NCBI GenBank assembly: GCA_030604195.1
Contig: JAUVWI010000027.1
Span: forward strand, 1-42,265
Reading direction: 5' to 3'
From: Spirochaetales bacterium
GTDB taxonomy: Bacteria > Spirochaetota > Spirochaetia > SZUA-6 > DRHE01
Length of the DNA stretch: 42,265 nt
In this document: in pieces, positions 16,588 to 25,249 of the stretch
How the letters are laid out: the number at the start of each line of letters is the position of its first letter
Position numbering within the stretch: position 1 is the stretch's first letter
Notes under the pieces: model-generated
What the model saw: only the letters and a program-made list of their open reading frames with translations
Databases searched by the model: none
Told to the model about the DNA's origin: nothing
Program-made: the position numbers and the translations under genes

Positions 16588-18489
16588 CTATACAAGCGAC
16601 GGCACATCCAGAATGAAGGCCGCGTTTCCATCTCCCAGGATCGTATTTCCGGCATAACCCTTAACTCCTTTTAAATAACCGTCCAACGGCTTAATAACGA
16701 TTTCCTGCTGCCCCAACAGGCAGTCAATGGCCAGCGCCGCCCGTTTGCCGCCGGCTTCCACCACAAGGGCGAAGAATTCCTCTTTTGTCTTTTTACAGAA
16801 ATCAAACTCCAGAATCCTATCCAACGGCACAAGAGGAACAACTTCCCCTCTTATTAAAATTGCCTCCTCCCCTTTAATTGTTTCTATTTCTTTGGCCTTG
16901 ACGCTGACTATCTCCTGCACACCGGCCAGGGGAACCACAAAAGTTTCCTCCTGCACTTTAACCAGCAAACCCCGGGCTATTGCCGTTGTGAGCGGTAACT
17001 TCAGTGTAAATTTAGTACCTGTGCCTATATTTGAGTCGATTGTTAACGCGCCTCCAAGGGATTCTATAATCGTCTTTACCAAGTCCATGCCCACTCCCCT
17101 GCCGGATACATCCGTGGCCTCTTTATAGGTAGAGAGACCGGGGGTGAATATCAACATAAGCTTTTCCTTATCATTCAGCTCCACCTCCGGAGTTATAATG
17201 CCTTTTTTTATGGCCGCATCAAGTATCCGGTCCGGGTCTATACCACTGCCGTCGTCTGAAACTTCTATGACCACATGCTCCTTTTGACGCTCCGCAGCCA
17301 GTATTATAGAGCCCGTCTCGGACTTTCCCGCCTTCTTTCTTTCGGAAGCAGGCTCGATTCCATGGTCAACAGCGTTTCTGAGCATATGGATCAGGGGGTC
17401 GCTAAGCCTGTCCAGTATGGAGCGGTCTACTTCGATTTCTGTTCCCTTTACTATCAGATCTATCTTCTTCTTTTTTGCCCTGGCCAGATCTCTAATCATC
17501 CTGGGAAACCTGTTAAAGATCAGGTCAACAGGAACAAGCCTTGCCTGCATTACTTCGTACTGAATATCAGTAATCAATCGATCAAGATGGCCGGTGGTTT
17601 CCATTAGTTCGGGTATCTCATAGATTGAACTTATTCGGATTAGTCTGGTTTTATCGATAACAATCTCCCCGACTAAATCCATCAGTTTATCAAGACGCGC
17701 TATATCCACCCGGACGGTCTGTGTTCTGCTCTGGGTGGTAACCCCGGGCAATTGGCGGCCGGTAGCCAAAACCTCCACACTGTCCACCTCGGAAACAGAT
17801 TCGACAACTTTCCTGATCTTTTCTTCATCCACTTTGCTGGTCAAGAAAACTGAAAACCACTGATCAAATTTTTCGTCTTCCAGGTCTCTGACTTCCGGGT
17901 CCGTATTGACTATTTCACCAATTTCGCCCAGCTTTTTCAGCACCATAAAGACCCTAACTGATTTAAAAACACATTCATCCTTTAGTTTGATCTTGACTTG
18001 AATATTATAATGATTCTTTTTTAAGGTCTCTTTCTTAAGCTCAGCCTGCACCTGCCCTTCTTCAACCATTTCAGGTTTCATACCAGGGCCCTTACTGGAT
18101 ATTGCCTTAATCTTATCTATAAGAGGGGTAATCTCTATTTCTCTTTTTTCCTGTTTTGCCACACTGTCTACAAGCATCTCAAGCAGGTCAAGAGTTTCAA
18201 ACAGTATATCTACAACCGGAGGTTCCGGTTCTATGTTTTGGCTCCGCAATTTATCCATGAGATTTTCCATCTCGTGGGCCAGGGTGGATATTTCAGCATA
18301 GCCCATGGAGGCCGCTCCGCCTTTTATGGTATGAGCGTGGCGAAACAGCTCATCCAGAAGCCCCTTTTTAGCTGGAGTAGCGGGCGCCTTTTCCAGTTCC
18401 AAAAGCGCCCTGTTCATTTCCTGAAGCCGCTCCTGCGCTTCGGCAATAAAGGCCTTCATGTATTTAGAAGCATTACTCATCTTTGCCAT
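16588..18489 (-). CDS. cheA: Chemotaxis histidine kinase CheA
   Basis: A 633-residue CheA with the full domain set. P1 HPt carries phospho-acceptor H53 (HAHTIKGGAASMGY). A P2-like region at about 155-240 would bind the receivers. P3 dimerisation begins VRVDIARLDKLMDLVGEIV, and the P4 kinase has HMLRNAVDHGIE, SDDGSGIDPDRI and GRGVGMDLVKTIIESLGG. The P5 CheW-like domain ends at VPSLV. It would autophosphorylate under MCP/CheW control and feed CheY and CheB. An internal ATG at codon 4 is an equally possible start. It lies 7 nt after cheB. Confidence 0.96.
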   Translation of the reverse strand: MAKMSNASKYMKAFIAEAQERLQEMNRALLELEKAPATPAKKGLLDELFRHAHTIKGGAASMGYAEISTLAHEMENLMDKLRSQNIEPEPPVVDILFETLDLLEMLVDSVAKQEKREIEITPLIDKIKAISSKGPGMKPEMVEEGQVQAELKKETLKKNHYNIQVKIKLKDECVFKSVRVFMVLKKLGEIGEIVNTDPEVRDLEDEKFDQWFSVFLTSKVDEEKIRKVVESVSEVDSVEVLATGRQLPGVTTQSRTQTVRVDIARLDKLMDLVGEIVIDKTRLIRISSIYEIPELMETTGHLDRLITDIQYEVMQARLVPVDLIFNRFPRMIRDLARAKKKKIDLIVKGTEIEVDRSILDRLSDPLIHMLRNAVDHGIEPASERKKAGKSETGSIILAAERQKEHVVIEVSDDGSGIDPDRILDAAIKKGIITPEVELNDKEKLMLIFTPGLSTYKEATDVSGRGVGMDLVKTIIESLGGALTIDSNIGTGTKFTLKLPLTTAIARGLLVKVQEETFVVPLAGVQEIVSVKAKEIETIKGEEAILIRGEVVPLVPLDRILEFDFCKKTKEEFFALVVEAGGKRAALAIDCLLGQQEIVIKPLDGYLKGVKGYAGNTILGDGNAAFILDVPSLV

Positions 18490-18496
18490 GTCTTTA

Positions 18497-19558
18497 TCAA
18501 AGCATCTTCATTATTTCTGCGGCTATTCTGTTTAAAGGAAGCACCTTATCCACTACCCCTTGTTCAACGGCTGTTTTAGGCATGCCGTAGACCACGCAGG
18601 TATCCCTATCCTGGACGATTGTTCTGCCTCCCTTCTCCTTTATAGCCCTCATCCCTTTAGTTCCGTCATTTCCCATTCCTGTTAGAATAACCCCAATGGT
18701 CTTATCGCCATACACCTCGGCTGCCGAGAACATCATGCTGTCAACCGTAGGCCTCAGGCCGTAAACAGGAGGCTCCTGGTTAAGGTTTATAACCCCTGAC
18801 GTGCCCCTGCCTGACATTTCTCTTTTTACGGTCATGTGATAACCACCCGGCGCAACCAATGCCTTTCCCGGTTCTATTTTATCACCCGCCTCCGCCTCTT
18901 TTACATCCAGCCTGGATTCATTATCCAGTCTGGCGGCAAAGGTTCCGGTGAAACCCCCGGGCATGTGCTGTACAATCAGTATGCCCGCAGGAATGTCAGG
19001 TTCGAGTTGGGGTAATATCTGCCTTAATGTATAGGGCCCCCCTGTGGACGATCCGATTGTGATAACCTTGATTCCGCGAACCTTCTTCCCGGGTTTTGCC
19101 TTGAGATATTTGCCGGAGATTTTTTTGGGTCGAATGAATTTAAGCTTGTTGCAATCAACGCTTGCGGCTGTTTTTACCTTGGCTATCAATTCATTTTTTA
19201 TTGACGCTATATCGCCCGATATAGGTCCGGATGGTTTGGCCACAAAGTCGACCGCCCCGTATTCCAGGGCGCGAAAGGTAGTCTCCGCATCTTTCAGAGT
19301 ATAGGCGCTCAACATTATAACAGGTGTGGGAATCTCGCTCATAATATAACCAAGGGTATGCAGACCGTCCAAACCGGGCATCTCTATGTCCAGTGTGACT
19401 ACATCGGGCTTCAGCTCAGTTACTTTAATTATTGCATCCTCACCGTCCTTTGCCGTGGCCACCACCTCAATCCCATTTTCAGAATTAAGGAGCTCTGAGA
19501 TCATCAGCCTCATTAATGCGGAGTCATCAACCACTAAAACACTAATTCTATTGCCCAT
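18497..19558 (-). CDS. cheB: Chemotaxis methylesterase/glutamine deamidase CheB
   Basis: A 353-residue two-domain enzyme. The N-terminal receiver has D11, D12 and phospho-acceptor D57 (VVTLDIEMPGLDG). After a linker of about 40 residues, the methylesterase domain shows the catalytic serine in ITIGSSTGGP, the histidine in IVQHMPGGFTG and the Asp in GMGNDGTKGM. It removes methyl groups from MCP glutamates when phosphorylated by CheA. cheR is in the same operon, so a complete adaptation pair is present. The order cheY-cheB-cheA is tightly packed. Confidence 0.96.
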   Translation of the reverse strand: MGNRISVLVVDDSALMRLMISELLNSENGIEVVATAKDGEDAIIKVTELKPDVVTLDIEMPGLDGLHTLGYIMSEIPTPVIMLSAYTLKDAETTFRALEYGAVDFVAKPSGPISGDIASIKNELIAKVKTAASVDCNKLKFIRPKKISGKYLKAKPGKKVRGIKVITIGSSTGGPYTLRQILPQLEPDIPAGILIVQHMPGGFTGTFAARLDNESRLDVKEAEAGDKIEPGKALVAPGGYHMTVKREMSGRGTSGVINLNQEPPVYGLRPTVDSMMFSAAEVYGDKTIGVILTGMGNDGTKGMRAIKEKGGRTIVQDRDTCVVYGMPKTAVEQGVVDKVLPLNRIAAEIMKML

Positions 19559-19575
19559 ATATCCTAAAGCCCTTT

Positions 19576-19941
19576 TTACTCACCCAGGATATTCTGAATT
19601 TTTTCAATCACTTTTTCAGGCTTAAAGGGTTTGACTACAAAACCCTTTGCCCCTGCATCGAGGGCTTCCTTGACCAGCGCCTTCTGCCCCAGGGCGCTGA
19701 CCACAAGTATCTTTGCTTGAGGATCTTCCTTAAGGATATCCCTTATTGCACCGATACCGCCGCTTCCGGGCATGATGATATCCATGCTCACCAGGTCCGG
19801 TTTAAGCTCCTTGTAAAGCCTGAGCGCCTCTTCACCGTTTTCGGCCTCTCCGGTAACCTGAAAGCCATTTTCCACGAGGATGTCAGCCAACATCATTCTC
19901 ATAAAGGCTGCATCATCCACTATCAAGATTTTTATGCTCAT
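19576..19941 (-). CDS. cheY: Single-domain response regulator CheY
   Basis: A 121-residue lone receiver: acidic D9/D10 (ILIVDDAAFMR), phospho-acceptor D54 (LVSMDIIMPGSGG), switch Ser/Thr in VVSALGQ and K104 (FVVKPFKPEKV). VDDAAFMRMML and the position between cheD and cheB are typical of the motor- or output-binding CheY of CheC/CheD systems. No output domain is attached. It starts 9 nt after cheD. Confidence 0.94.
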   Translation of the reverse strand: MSIKILIVDDAAFMRMMLADILVENGFQVTGEAENGEEALRLYKELKPDLVSMDIIMPGSGGIGAIRDILKEDPQAKILVVSALGQKALVKEALDAGAKGFVVKPFKPEKVIEKIQNILGE

Positions 19942-19950
19942 AATTCCCCC

Positions 19951-20445
19951 TTATATCTCTCTGTTTCCGTATAAAGGGCTCTTTATCATTATCAACCCTT
20001 TTTCTAGATAAAACTCTACGGAACGGGCATGATTTCCCTCACTATCTTCGGCCACCAGCCGGATGCTTCTGCTCTTTAATTCTTCTTTCACCGCAATAAT
20101 GTTTCTTTTTCCTATATGAATCGAGTCGGTACGATTTACAGCCGGAAACATATCAGCGCCCCCTGCTATCCTGGCGTTTATGCGCTTCCTTGCCGCGCCA
20201 AGATCGATCATCTCTTCCAGCATAATCTCCACGGCTGTATTGGCGAACTTGGCCCTGTTCTTCCTTGCCTTACTTAAATTGATATCCGGCAGCATGATGT
20301 GGGCCATACTGCCTATGCCCTTCAATTTATCGTACAGCATTATAGCCACACACGAGCCCACACACGGTGTAACCAATATATGCGGTTTTACCGCTGTTTT
20401 TACCTCAGCCAGACTGACCTTTATTACCTTATCCGGTGGCCGCAT
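19951..20445 (-). CDS. cheD: Chemoreceptor glutamine deamidase CheD
   Basis: A 164-residue CheD. The catalytic set is T26, C32 (TPCVGSCVAIMLYD) and H49 (GIGSMAHIMLP), in the same spacing as the Thr-Cys-His residues of the Bacillus enzyme. IAGGADMFP and NIGKRNI-like IHIGKRNIIAVKEEL are further family marks. It deamidates receptor glutamines and stimulates or sequesters CheC. Its start overlaps cheW by 17 nt, consistent with coupled translation. Confidence 0.94.
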   Translation of the reverse strand: MRPPDKVIKVSLAEVKTAVKPHILVTPCVGSCVAIMLYDKLKGIGSMAHIMLPDINLSKARKNRAKFANTAVEIMLEEMIDLGAARKRINARIAGGADMFPAVNRTDSIHIGKRNIIAVKEELKSRSIRLVAEDSEGNHARSVEFYLEKGLIMIKSPLYGNREI

Positions 20446-20908
20446 CTATACTTTCCACCTCTTCGGGTGAAAGCACCTTGCTTAAGTTGAGCAGCACAAA
20501 GAGTCGCTCCTCACGATTCACGATGCCTTCTATATACCTGGTGTCTATCCTGCTCTCTATTAGACCGGGAGTGGACTCTATATCCCCTGTAGAGATTCTC
20601 AAAACCTCGGGCACGGCATCAACGATCATGCCGACTATGTTATTATCCACCTCCATTACTATTATGCGGCTTTCTTCGCCCAGCTCGGGTGGGGGGAGAT
20701 CAAGCTGTTCTGCTAAATCGATAACTGCAATAACCTGGCCGCGCAGGTTTATTACGCCCTCGATAAAAGACGGTGCCCTGGGCATTGGGGTTACATGGGT
20801 CATTTGAATGATCTCTTTTACCTGGTCTATGGCAGCGCCGAAGTATTCACTTCCCAGTCGAAAGATCACTACCTGGATCTCTTTGGTGGCGGATTTTTCA
20901 TCAGCCAT
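20429..20908 (-). CDS. cheW: Chemotaxis coupling protein CheW
   Basis: A 159-residue CheW that bridges MCP and CheA. The beta-barrel signature includes [57 protein letters not shown] and [18 protein letters not shown]. Length is usual (about 150-170). It overlaps the MCP gene upstream by 8 nt and cheD downstream by 17 nt. It is the only coupling protein here apart from the CheW-like P5 domain of CheA. Confidence 0.94.
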   Translation of the reverse strand: MADEKSATKEIQVVIFRLGSEYFGAAIDQVKEIIQMTHVTPMPRAPSFIEGVINLRGQVIAVIDLAEQLDLPPPELGEESRIIVMEVDNNIVGMIVDAVPEVLRISTGDIESTPGLIESRIDTRYIEGIVNREERLFVLLNLSKVLSPEEVESIDAATG

Positions 20909-22850
20909 TTTCTGCTACTCCTACCTTTACACCTACCTTGAACCTTGATGTCAATTCAGCTAATTTGACGGCCATTTCGGACAACTCCTGTGAAGAGGAG
21001 ACCATCTGCTCCATGGATGCGGTCTGCTCCTCAGTGGAGCCGGATACCTCCTGCACGGCGGATGCATTTTCTTCGGCTGCAGTAGATATCTCCTCCATGG
21101 ATTTCATTATCTTTTCGGTGCTCTCTGCGATTTGCTGGCTGCCGCCTGCAACCTGCCGGTTCATGGCGCCAACTTCCTCCGCTGCCTTCATAATCTCTTC
21201 AAAGACTATAGCGGTCTCTTTGACCACTTCCAAACCCCCGGTCACCTCCTTACTTCCCGAATCTGCACAGGTAACCGCTTTTTCTGTGTGTTCTTGTATC
21301 TCTTCAATTAAAACGGCAATCTCTTCGGCCGATTTCTTTGAGCCTTCGGCCAGCTTACGCACCTCTTCGGCCACCACGGCAAACCCCCTGCCTGATTCTC
21401 CCGCCCTGGCCGCCTCAATGGCTGCGTTTAAAGAAAGAAGATTAGTCTGATTGGCAAACCCGGTAATCACCCCCACAATATTGCCGATTTGCTGGGACCT
21501 CTCTTTCAGACCACGAATGGAATCCATGGATTCCCTGATTACGGAATCTATCTGACTCATCTTTTCCACTGTCTTCTGAGTGGCATTCCTGCCGCTCTGC
21601 GCTTTCTCTGTGGCCGCCGAGGAAACTGTCAATGCGGTCTGGGCTGCAGAAGCGTTTTCTTTTATAGTAGACGATATATCCTCTATTATTTTAGTGGTCT
21701 TTTCAGTGGCCTCCGCCTGTTGGGCCGAACCGGTGGCAATCTGCTGAACCGTGGATGATACCTCTTCCGCGGTGGCATTCATCTCCTGGGCCGAGGAAGA
21801 TAACTCCTGGGAGGTTGCGGACACCCTCTCCGCCGTATCCTGGGCCTGGCCCACAAAATCTCTCAGACTTTCCACCATCTGTTGAAAGGCGGCAGATAGC
21901 CTGCCTACTTCATCTTTTGTTTTTACCTCCACATCCCGGGTTAGATCACCCTCTGCAATGGCCTGGGATATGGATACCAGTTGGCGGAGGGGAATGGTTA
22001 TCATCCTGGTAATAGTAAGGCCGAGAATCACACTTACTATTACCGCAATAATTAAGACGATTAACATAATAGTACCGGCCGCTGTCTGGGCTGCTGCTAT
22101 GCTTGCCCATGCCCTGTCTTCAATCTCCCGGGCTATTTTTTGAATGGTCTGGCCTTCATCCATCATGCAGCCGATCAACTCATCCATGTCTTTATAAGCC
22201 GCTACAAGATTGTTAAAATCAACCGTATATTGATCGGCCAACCAATTGATTTTGGGATCACCGCGGCCAGCATCTTTAAGCCGCTTTATGGCATCCTGAA
22301 ATTTCTCCTGATATGTTTTTTCACCTGCCCGGAGCACTTTATCCCGGTATATCTGGTAATTCTTCTCCTCCCTACGAGCTTCCAGCACGGATATGATCAA
22401 CTCACCGGTATTTTCTCTTCCCGGGGCCGCCTCCTGCACATCACGCCCGGCAATTCTCATTTTACTCATTAATTCCTCGACAAGCTCGTGGTTTTGCATC
22501 ACCTTATTGAAGAGGCCCTGGTATATTTTCAATGAAGCCGTTATTCTGTCAAGGTTGGTAATAACCGCTTTACTACGGATCTCTCTTTTTCCGTCAGCAA
22601 TATGCTCGCCAAGGTGGGCCATAAGTTCTTTAAGCGTGTCGATGTAGTTCTGCTCATGCAACAGCAGATAATTCTTCTCTTCCATTCTGATCTCCAAAAT
22701 GTGCTCTGTTATTGCTGCTGCCTGTTTGACTGTCCGGGAGGCTTCATTGATCTTATCGAAATTTATAAAGGCCACTCCAGCCACTATTATGGCTAAAATA
22801 GTAATTGAGACGAATCCAAGGAATAATTTCCTGCCGATTGTCCATTTCAT
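20901..22850 (-). CDS. Methyl-accepting chemotaxis protein with HBM-like sensor
   Basis: A 649-residue transducer. TM1 is at about 7-28. The periplasmic region (about 30-255) is all helical and carries two copies of an R/E-x-E-E-K-N-Y motif ([12 protein letters not shown] and [12 protein letters not shown]), which I take as a helical bimodular (HBM) sensor. TM2 is at about 258-282, followed by HAMP ([18 protein letters not shown]), then the cytoplasmic signalling domain with hairpin tip [20 protein letters not shown] and methylation helices on both sides. It ends VAENG, without a CheR-tethering pentapeptide of the NWETF type. HBM sensors of the McpS type bind organic acids; the ligand here is unknown. 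Confidence 0.92.
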   Translation of the reverse strand: MKWTIGRKLFLGFVSITILAIIVAGVAFINFDKINEASRTVKQAAAITEHILEIRMEEKNYLLLHEQNYIDTLKELMAHLGEHIADGKREIRSKAVITNLDRITASLKIYQGLFNKVMQNHELVEELMSKMRIAGRDVQEAAPGRENTGELIISVLEARREEKNYQIYRDKVLRAGEKTYQEKFQDAIKRLKDAGRGDPKINWLADQYTVDFNNLVAAYKDMDELIGCMMDEGQTIQKIAREIEDRAWASIAAAQTAAGTIMLIVLIIAVIVSVILGLTITRMITIPLRQLVSISQAIAEGDLTRDVEVKTKDEVGRLSAAFQQMVESLRDFVGQAQDTAERVSATSQELSSSAQEMNATAEEVSSTVQQIATGSAQQAEATEKTTKIIEDISSTIKENASAAQTALTVSSAATEKAQSGRNATQKTVEKMSQIDSVIRESMDSIRGLKERSQQIGNIVGVITGFANQTNLLSLNAAIEAARAGESGRGFAVVAEEVRKLAEGSKKSAEEIAVLIEEIQEHTEKAVTCADSGSKEVTGGLEVVKETAIVFEEIMKAAEEVGAMNRQVAGGSQQIAESTEKIMKSMEEISTAAEENASAVQEVSGSTEEQTASMEQMVSSSQELSEMAVKLAELTSRFKVGVKVGVAENG

Positions 22851-22869
22851 TTTTTCCTCACTCTTTCAT

Positions 22870-23685
22870 CTATATTTTTTGATAGATACGTTCTCTAATA
22901 CTTATCGGCTTAAACAGCCCTGACGCCACTCCGTTCAGACTCTCGGTCTTTCCGAGCACCAGGTATCCTCCTCGATTCAAACCCTTATAAAACCTGTTAA
23001 AGAGTTTCACCTGCAAGTGCCTTGAAAAGTATATCAACACGTTTCTGCACATAATAATGTCAAGATGGGCAATAGGCTTCTCGCTTATCAGGTCATGACG
23101 CTTAAATCTAACCATCTGTTTTATCTCTTCTTTCAGAGTGTATTTCAGGTGGTAATTGAAATAGCGTTTAAGAATTTTCCCGTCAACCCCAGAGACCGCA
23201 TTGGCTTCATACTCCGCCCTTTTAGCCTTTTCTATGACTTTTTTGTCGATATCCGTGGCGTAAATGGAAATATGATAATCTCCTATTCTTTTTCCCAATA
23301 CCTGGTGAAAAAAAATAGCAAGGGAGTAGGGCTCCGCACCGCCGGCACAACCGGCGCTCCAGGCACGGATTATTTTCATTCCCTTTCTTTTTTTTGATGA
23401 GAGCAATTCAGGGATAATCCTGGTTTCGATAAACCTGTAAGCGCTTTTGTCCCTGAAGAAATCGGTTACATTGATGGTAATGGTATCAAAGAGCTTTTCG
23501 TATTCTAAAGGGTCTTTTTTCAGGACAACCATGTACTCCGGGTAGTTATGGACTCCGGTTGCCCTCAACCGCACATCGATTCTACGCTTTAAGCACTTTT
23601 CCCTGTACTGGCTTAAGTCCAGGCCTCTTTCTTTAAGTATCCTTTTCCTGAGCACTGTGAATCCCTGATCGTTAGTAGGCATCAT
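22870..23685 (-). CDS. cheR: Chemoreceptor methyltransferase CheR
   Basis: A 271-residue CheR that methylates receptor glutamates with S-adenosylmethionine. The N-terminal helical domain contains NVTDFFRDKSAYRFIE. The SAM-binding motif reads RAWSAGCAGGAEPYSLAIF, where the usual acidic GEEPYS becomes GAEPYS. Then come YATDIDKKVIEKAK, FKRHDL and DIIMCRNVLIYFS with GYLVLGKTESLNG. Length is typical (260-290). It lies between the HD-GYP gene and the MCP gene with gaps of about 20 nt. Confidence 0.95.
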   Translation of the reverse strand: MMPTNDQGFTVLRKRILKERGLDLSQYREKCLKRRIDVRLRATGVHNYPEYMVVLKKDPLEYEKLFDTITINVTDFFRDKSAYRFIETRIIPELLSSKKRKGMKIIRAWSAGCAGGAEPYSLAIFFHQVLGKRIGDYHISIYATDIDKKVIEKAKRAEYEANAVSGVDGKILKRYFNYHLKYTLKEEIKQMVRFKRHDLISEKPIAHLDIIMCRNVLIYFSRHLQVKLFNRFYKGLNRGGYLVLGKTESLNGVASGLFKPISIRERIYQKI

Positions 23686-23705
23686 ATCACTAATCTTTAT
23701 TATGC

Positions 23706-24821
23706 CTAAATCTCCACTTTTTCCACCAGGTCAAGGAACACCTTAACTATTTCCGGGTCAAGCTGGGTGCCGGCAGCCTCTTTGATCATCTCTAAGGTTT
23801 TTTCCTTTGGAAATCCTCTGCGGTAGGGCCTGTCCGCCATTAAAGCCTCATAGGTATCGGCCACGGCTAAAATGCGTGCTCCAAGAGGGATATCCTCTCC
23901 TTTGATACTGTCCGGATAGCCGCTGCCGTCATACCGCTCGTGATGGTGGCGGGCCAATGATTTTACCTCCCAGGGAAACTCGGCGCGATCTATTATCCTG
24001 GCGCTGACAACAGGATGCTCCTTGATAACGTTGAATTCAGCATCGGTCAGTGGTGCGAACTTTAAGAGAATCCCTTCCTGCAGCCCGATTTTACCGATAT
24101 CGTGCAGAAGGCCGGCAACCCGGATACCTGTTATTTCGGATTCAGTAAGATTCATGGCCCTGGCTATATTGGCAGCGTACATGGATACCCGTTCGGAATG
24201 ACCCCGTGTATAAGGATCCTTTGTCTCTATGGCCTCGGCCAGGGCGCTGACCGTGCTGAAATAGCTTTCAAGCAGCCTTTTGTATAATTTTGTATTTTCG
24301 ATAGCAAATGCGATATTGCCTGACATGAGGGATAACATCTGAAACTCTTTCTTGTAGAAAGGTTTCCCGGATTCTTTCACTCCAAGGTTAATCAAGCCTA
24401 TAAATCTATCTTTCACCACCAAGGGAACGGATAGGATAATCCCGGGTTCAATCTCTTCAGAAATTGCGCGGAAAAACTCTTTCACACCCGGCTTATCCAA
24501 TTCGGAAAGTAAGATCGGTTCTTTCCGTTCAACAATCCATTTGACCACATCCTTTTTCGTTTTTAATGCTTTTTTCTTGATCTGTTTTTGTTTCAGCCCC
24601 TTGCACGATTCAACGATTAGCTCCCGGGACTTTTCGTTAAAGAGCATCAGAAATCCAAGCTCTGCCCGTGTAAGCTCCACAACCATGTCGGTGGACATAT
24701 CGATCAATTCATTCAAATTATGGGAGGAGGTCAGTATCTTAGCCCCGACATAGCCGGCATAAGAGCGAAAAGCTATTTCATCCAGTTCTTCATTAATTTC
24801 CGTTATTGATTTTTCATCCAT
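23706..24821 (-). CDS. GAF-HD-GYP cyclic-di-GMP phosphodiesterase
   Basis: A 371-residue cytoplasmic protein. GAF spans about 25-175 (LGFLMLFNEKSRELIVESCKG, then SVPLVVKDRFIGLINLGV). The HD-GYP domain (190-365) has the HD pair H239/D240 (LLHDIGKIGL), HHHERYDGSGYP with G300-Y301-P302, and VADTYEALMADRPYR, so the metal-binding residues and the GYP signature are intact and c-di-GMP hydrolysis is expected. It is first in the chemotaxis operon, 20 nt before cheR. A strong SD-like AAGGAGGGGG lies at 24848-24857 (minus strand), 26 nt before the ATG, with an in-frame TAA between. Confidence 0.92.
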   Translation of the reverse strand: MDEKSITEINEELDEIAFRSYAGYVGAKILTSSHNLNELIDMSTDMVVELTRAELGFLMLFNEKSRELIVESCKGLKQKQIKKKALKTKKDVVKWIVERKEPILLSELDKPGVKEFFRAISEEIEPGIILSVPLVVKDRFIGLINLGVKESGKPFYKKEFQMLSLMSGNIAFAIENTKLYKRLLESYFSTVSALAEAIETKDPYTRGHSERVSMYAANIARAMNLTESEITGIRVAGLLHDIGKIGLQEGILLKFAPLTDAEFNVIKEHPVVSARIIDRAEFPWEVKSLARHHHERYDGSGYPDSIKGEDIPLGARILAVADTYEALMADRPYRRGFPKEKTLEMIKEAAGTQLDPEIVKVFLDLVEKVEI

Positions 24822-25245
24822 AGCAACAATTTACAGGAAAATCAATTCCCCCTCCTTATACAAAGCCATAAAAGCTGTTATTCCCAGGACTTTGAAACAC
24901 AGTCACAGAATACCACTTCAATCAGTTTTTCCTCAATATTTTACTATATTTTAATTTATGCTACATGAAAATGCAAATAAAAAATTCCCCGTAGAACCTG
25001 GCTCCGGAAAAAAAAGAGAAAGATTTCGACCCGGTGCGGATCTGTAGCAGAACTTCACGAAGCAGCTCATCCCAGTCCACCGGCCACCCCGTCGTTTTTT
25101 ATCCAGGGTATATGGGGAATTTCTATGAAAATAATTGATAATTGTTAGCGATATTATATACTTTATGCTAAGAGAAGGTTATGAATAGTTGCATTTTTTC
25201 ACATCATCCTGCCCGGATTGTAGATGGAAAGGTTACGTATCTGCG
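24822..25245. other. Divergent intergenic region between the chemotaxis operon and the signalling island
   Basis: About 420 nt with no real gene. It must hold the minus-strand chemotaxis promoter, which I cannot identify (no FliA-type -10 is obvious). The plus-strand promoter at 25135-25162 and a 22-codon leader ORF lie at its right end. AAATTCCCC (24982-24990) and GGGGAATTT (25114-25122) are an inverted pair too far apart to be convincing. No terminator-like hairpin with a T-run is seen. Confidence 0.5.
25135..25162 (+). promoter_or_regulatory. Sigma-70-type promoter of the signalling island
   Basis: TTGATA (25135-25140), a 16-nt spacer, and TATACT (25157-25162), each one mismatch or two from consensus. 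It lies about 84 nt before the kinase start at 25246 and just ahead of the leader ORF at 25181. Confidence 0.5.
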
Positions 25246-25249
25246 ATGA
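25181..25249 (+). CDS. Possible 22-codon leader ORF
   Basis: ATG 25181 opens MNSCIFSHHPARIVDGKVTYLR, whose TGA (25247-25249) overlaps the kinase ATG (25246) as ATGA, the same junction seen between coupled genes elsewhere in the window. AGAAGG lies only 2 nt upstream, too close for a good SD. The kinase itself has only a weak GGAAAGG 13 nt away, so coupling through this ORF would explain its translation. No homology is recognised. Confidence 0.2.
   Translation: MNSCIFSHHPARIVDGKVTYLR

Noticed and set aside
20938-21450. 170-codon plus-strand frame rich in Ser, Thr and Ala
   Set aside because: Antisense of the MCP helical repeats, a common artefact of heptad-coding DNA.
24982-25122. Inverted pair AAATTCCCC / GGGGAATTT
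   Set aside because: The arms are 123 nt apart with no supporting pairing; likely chance in A/T-rich DNA.
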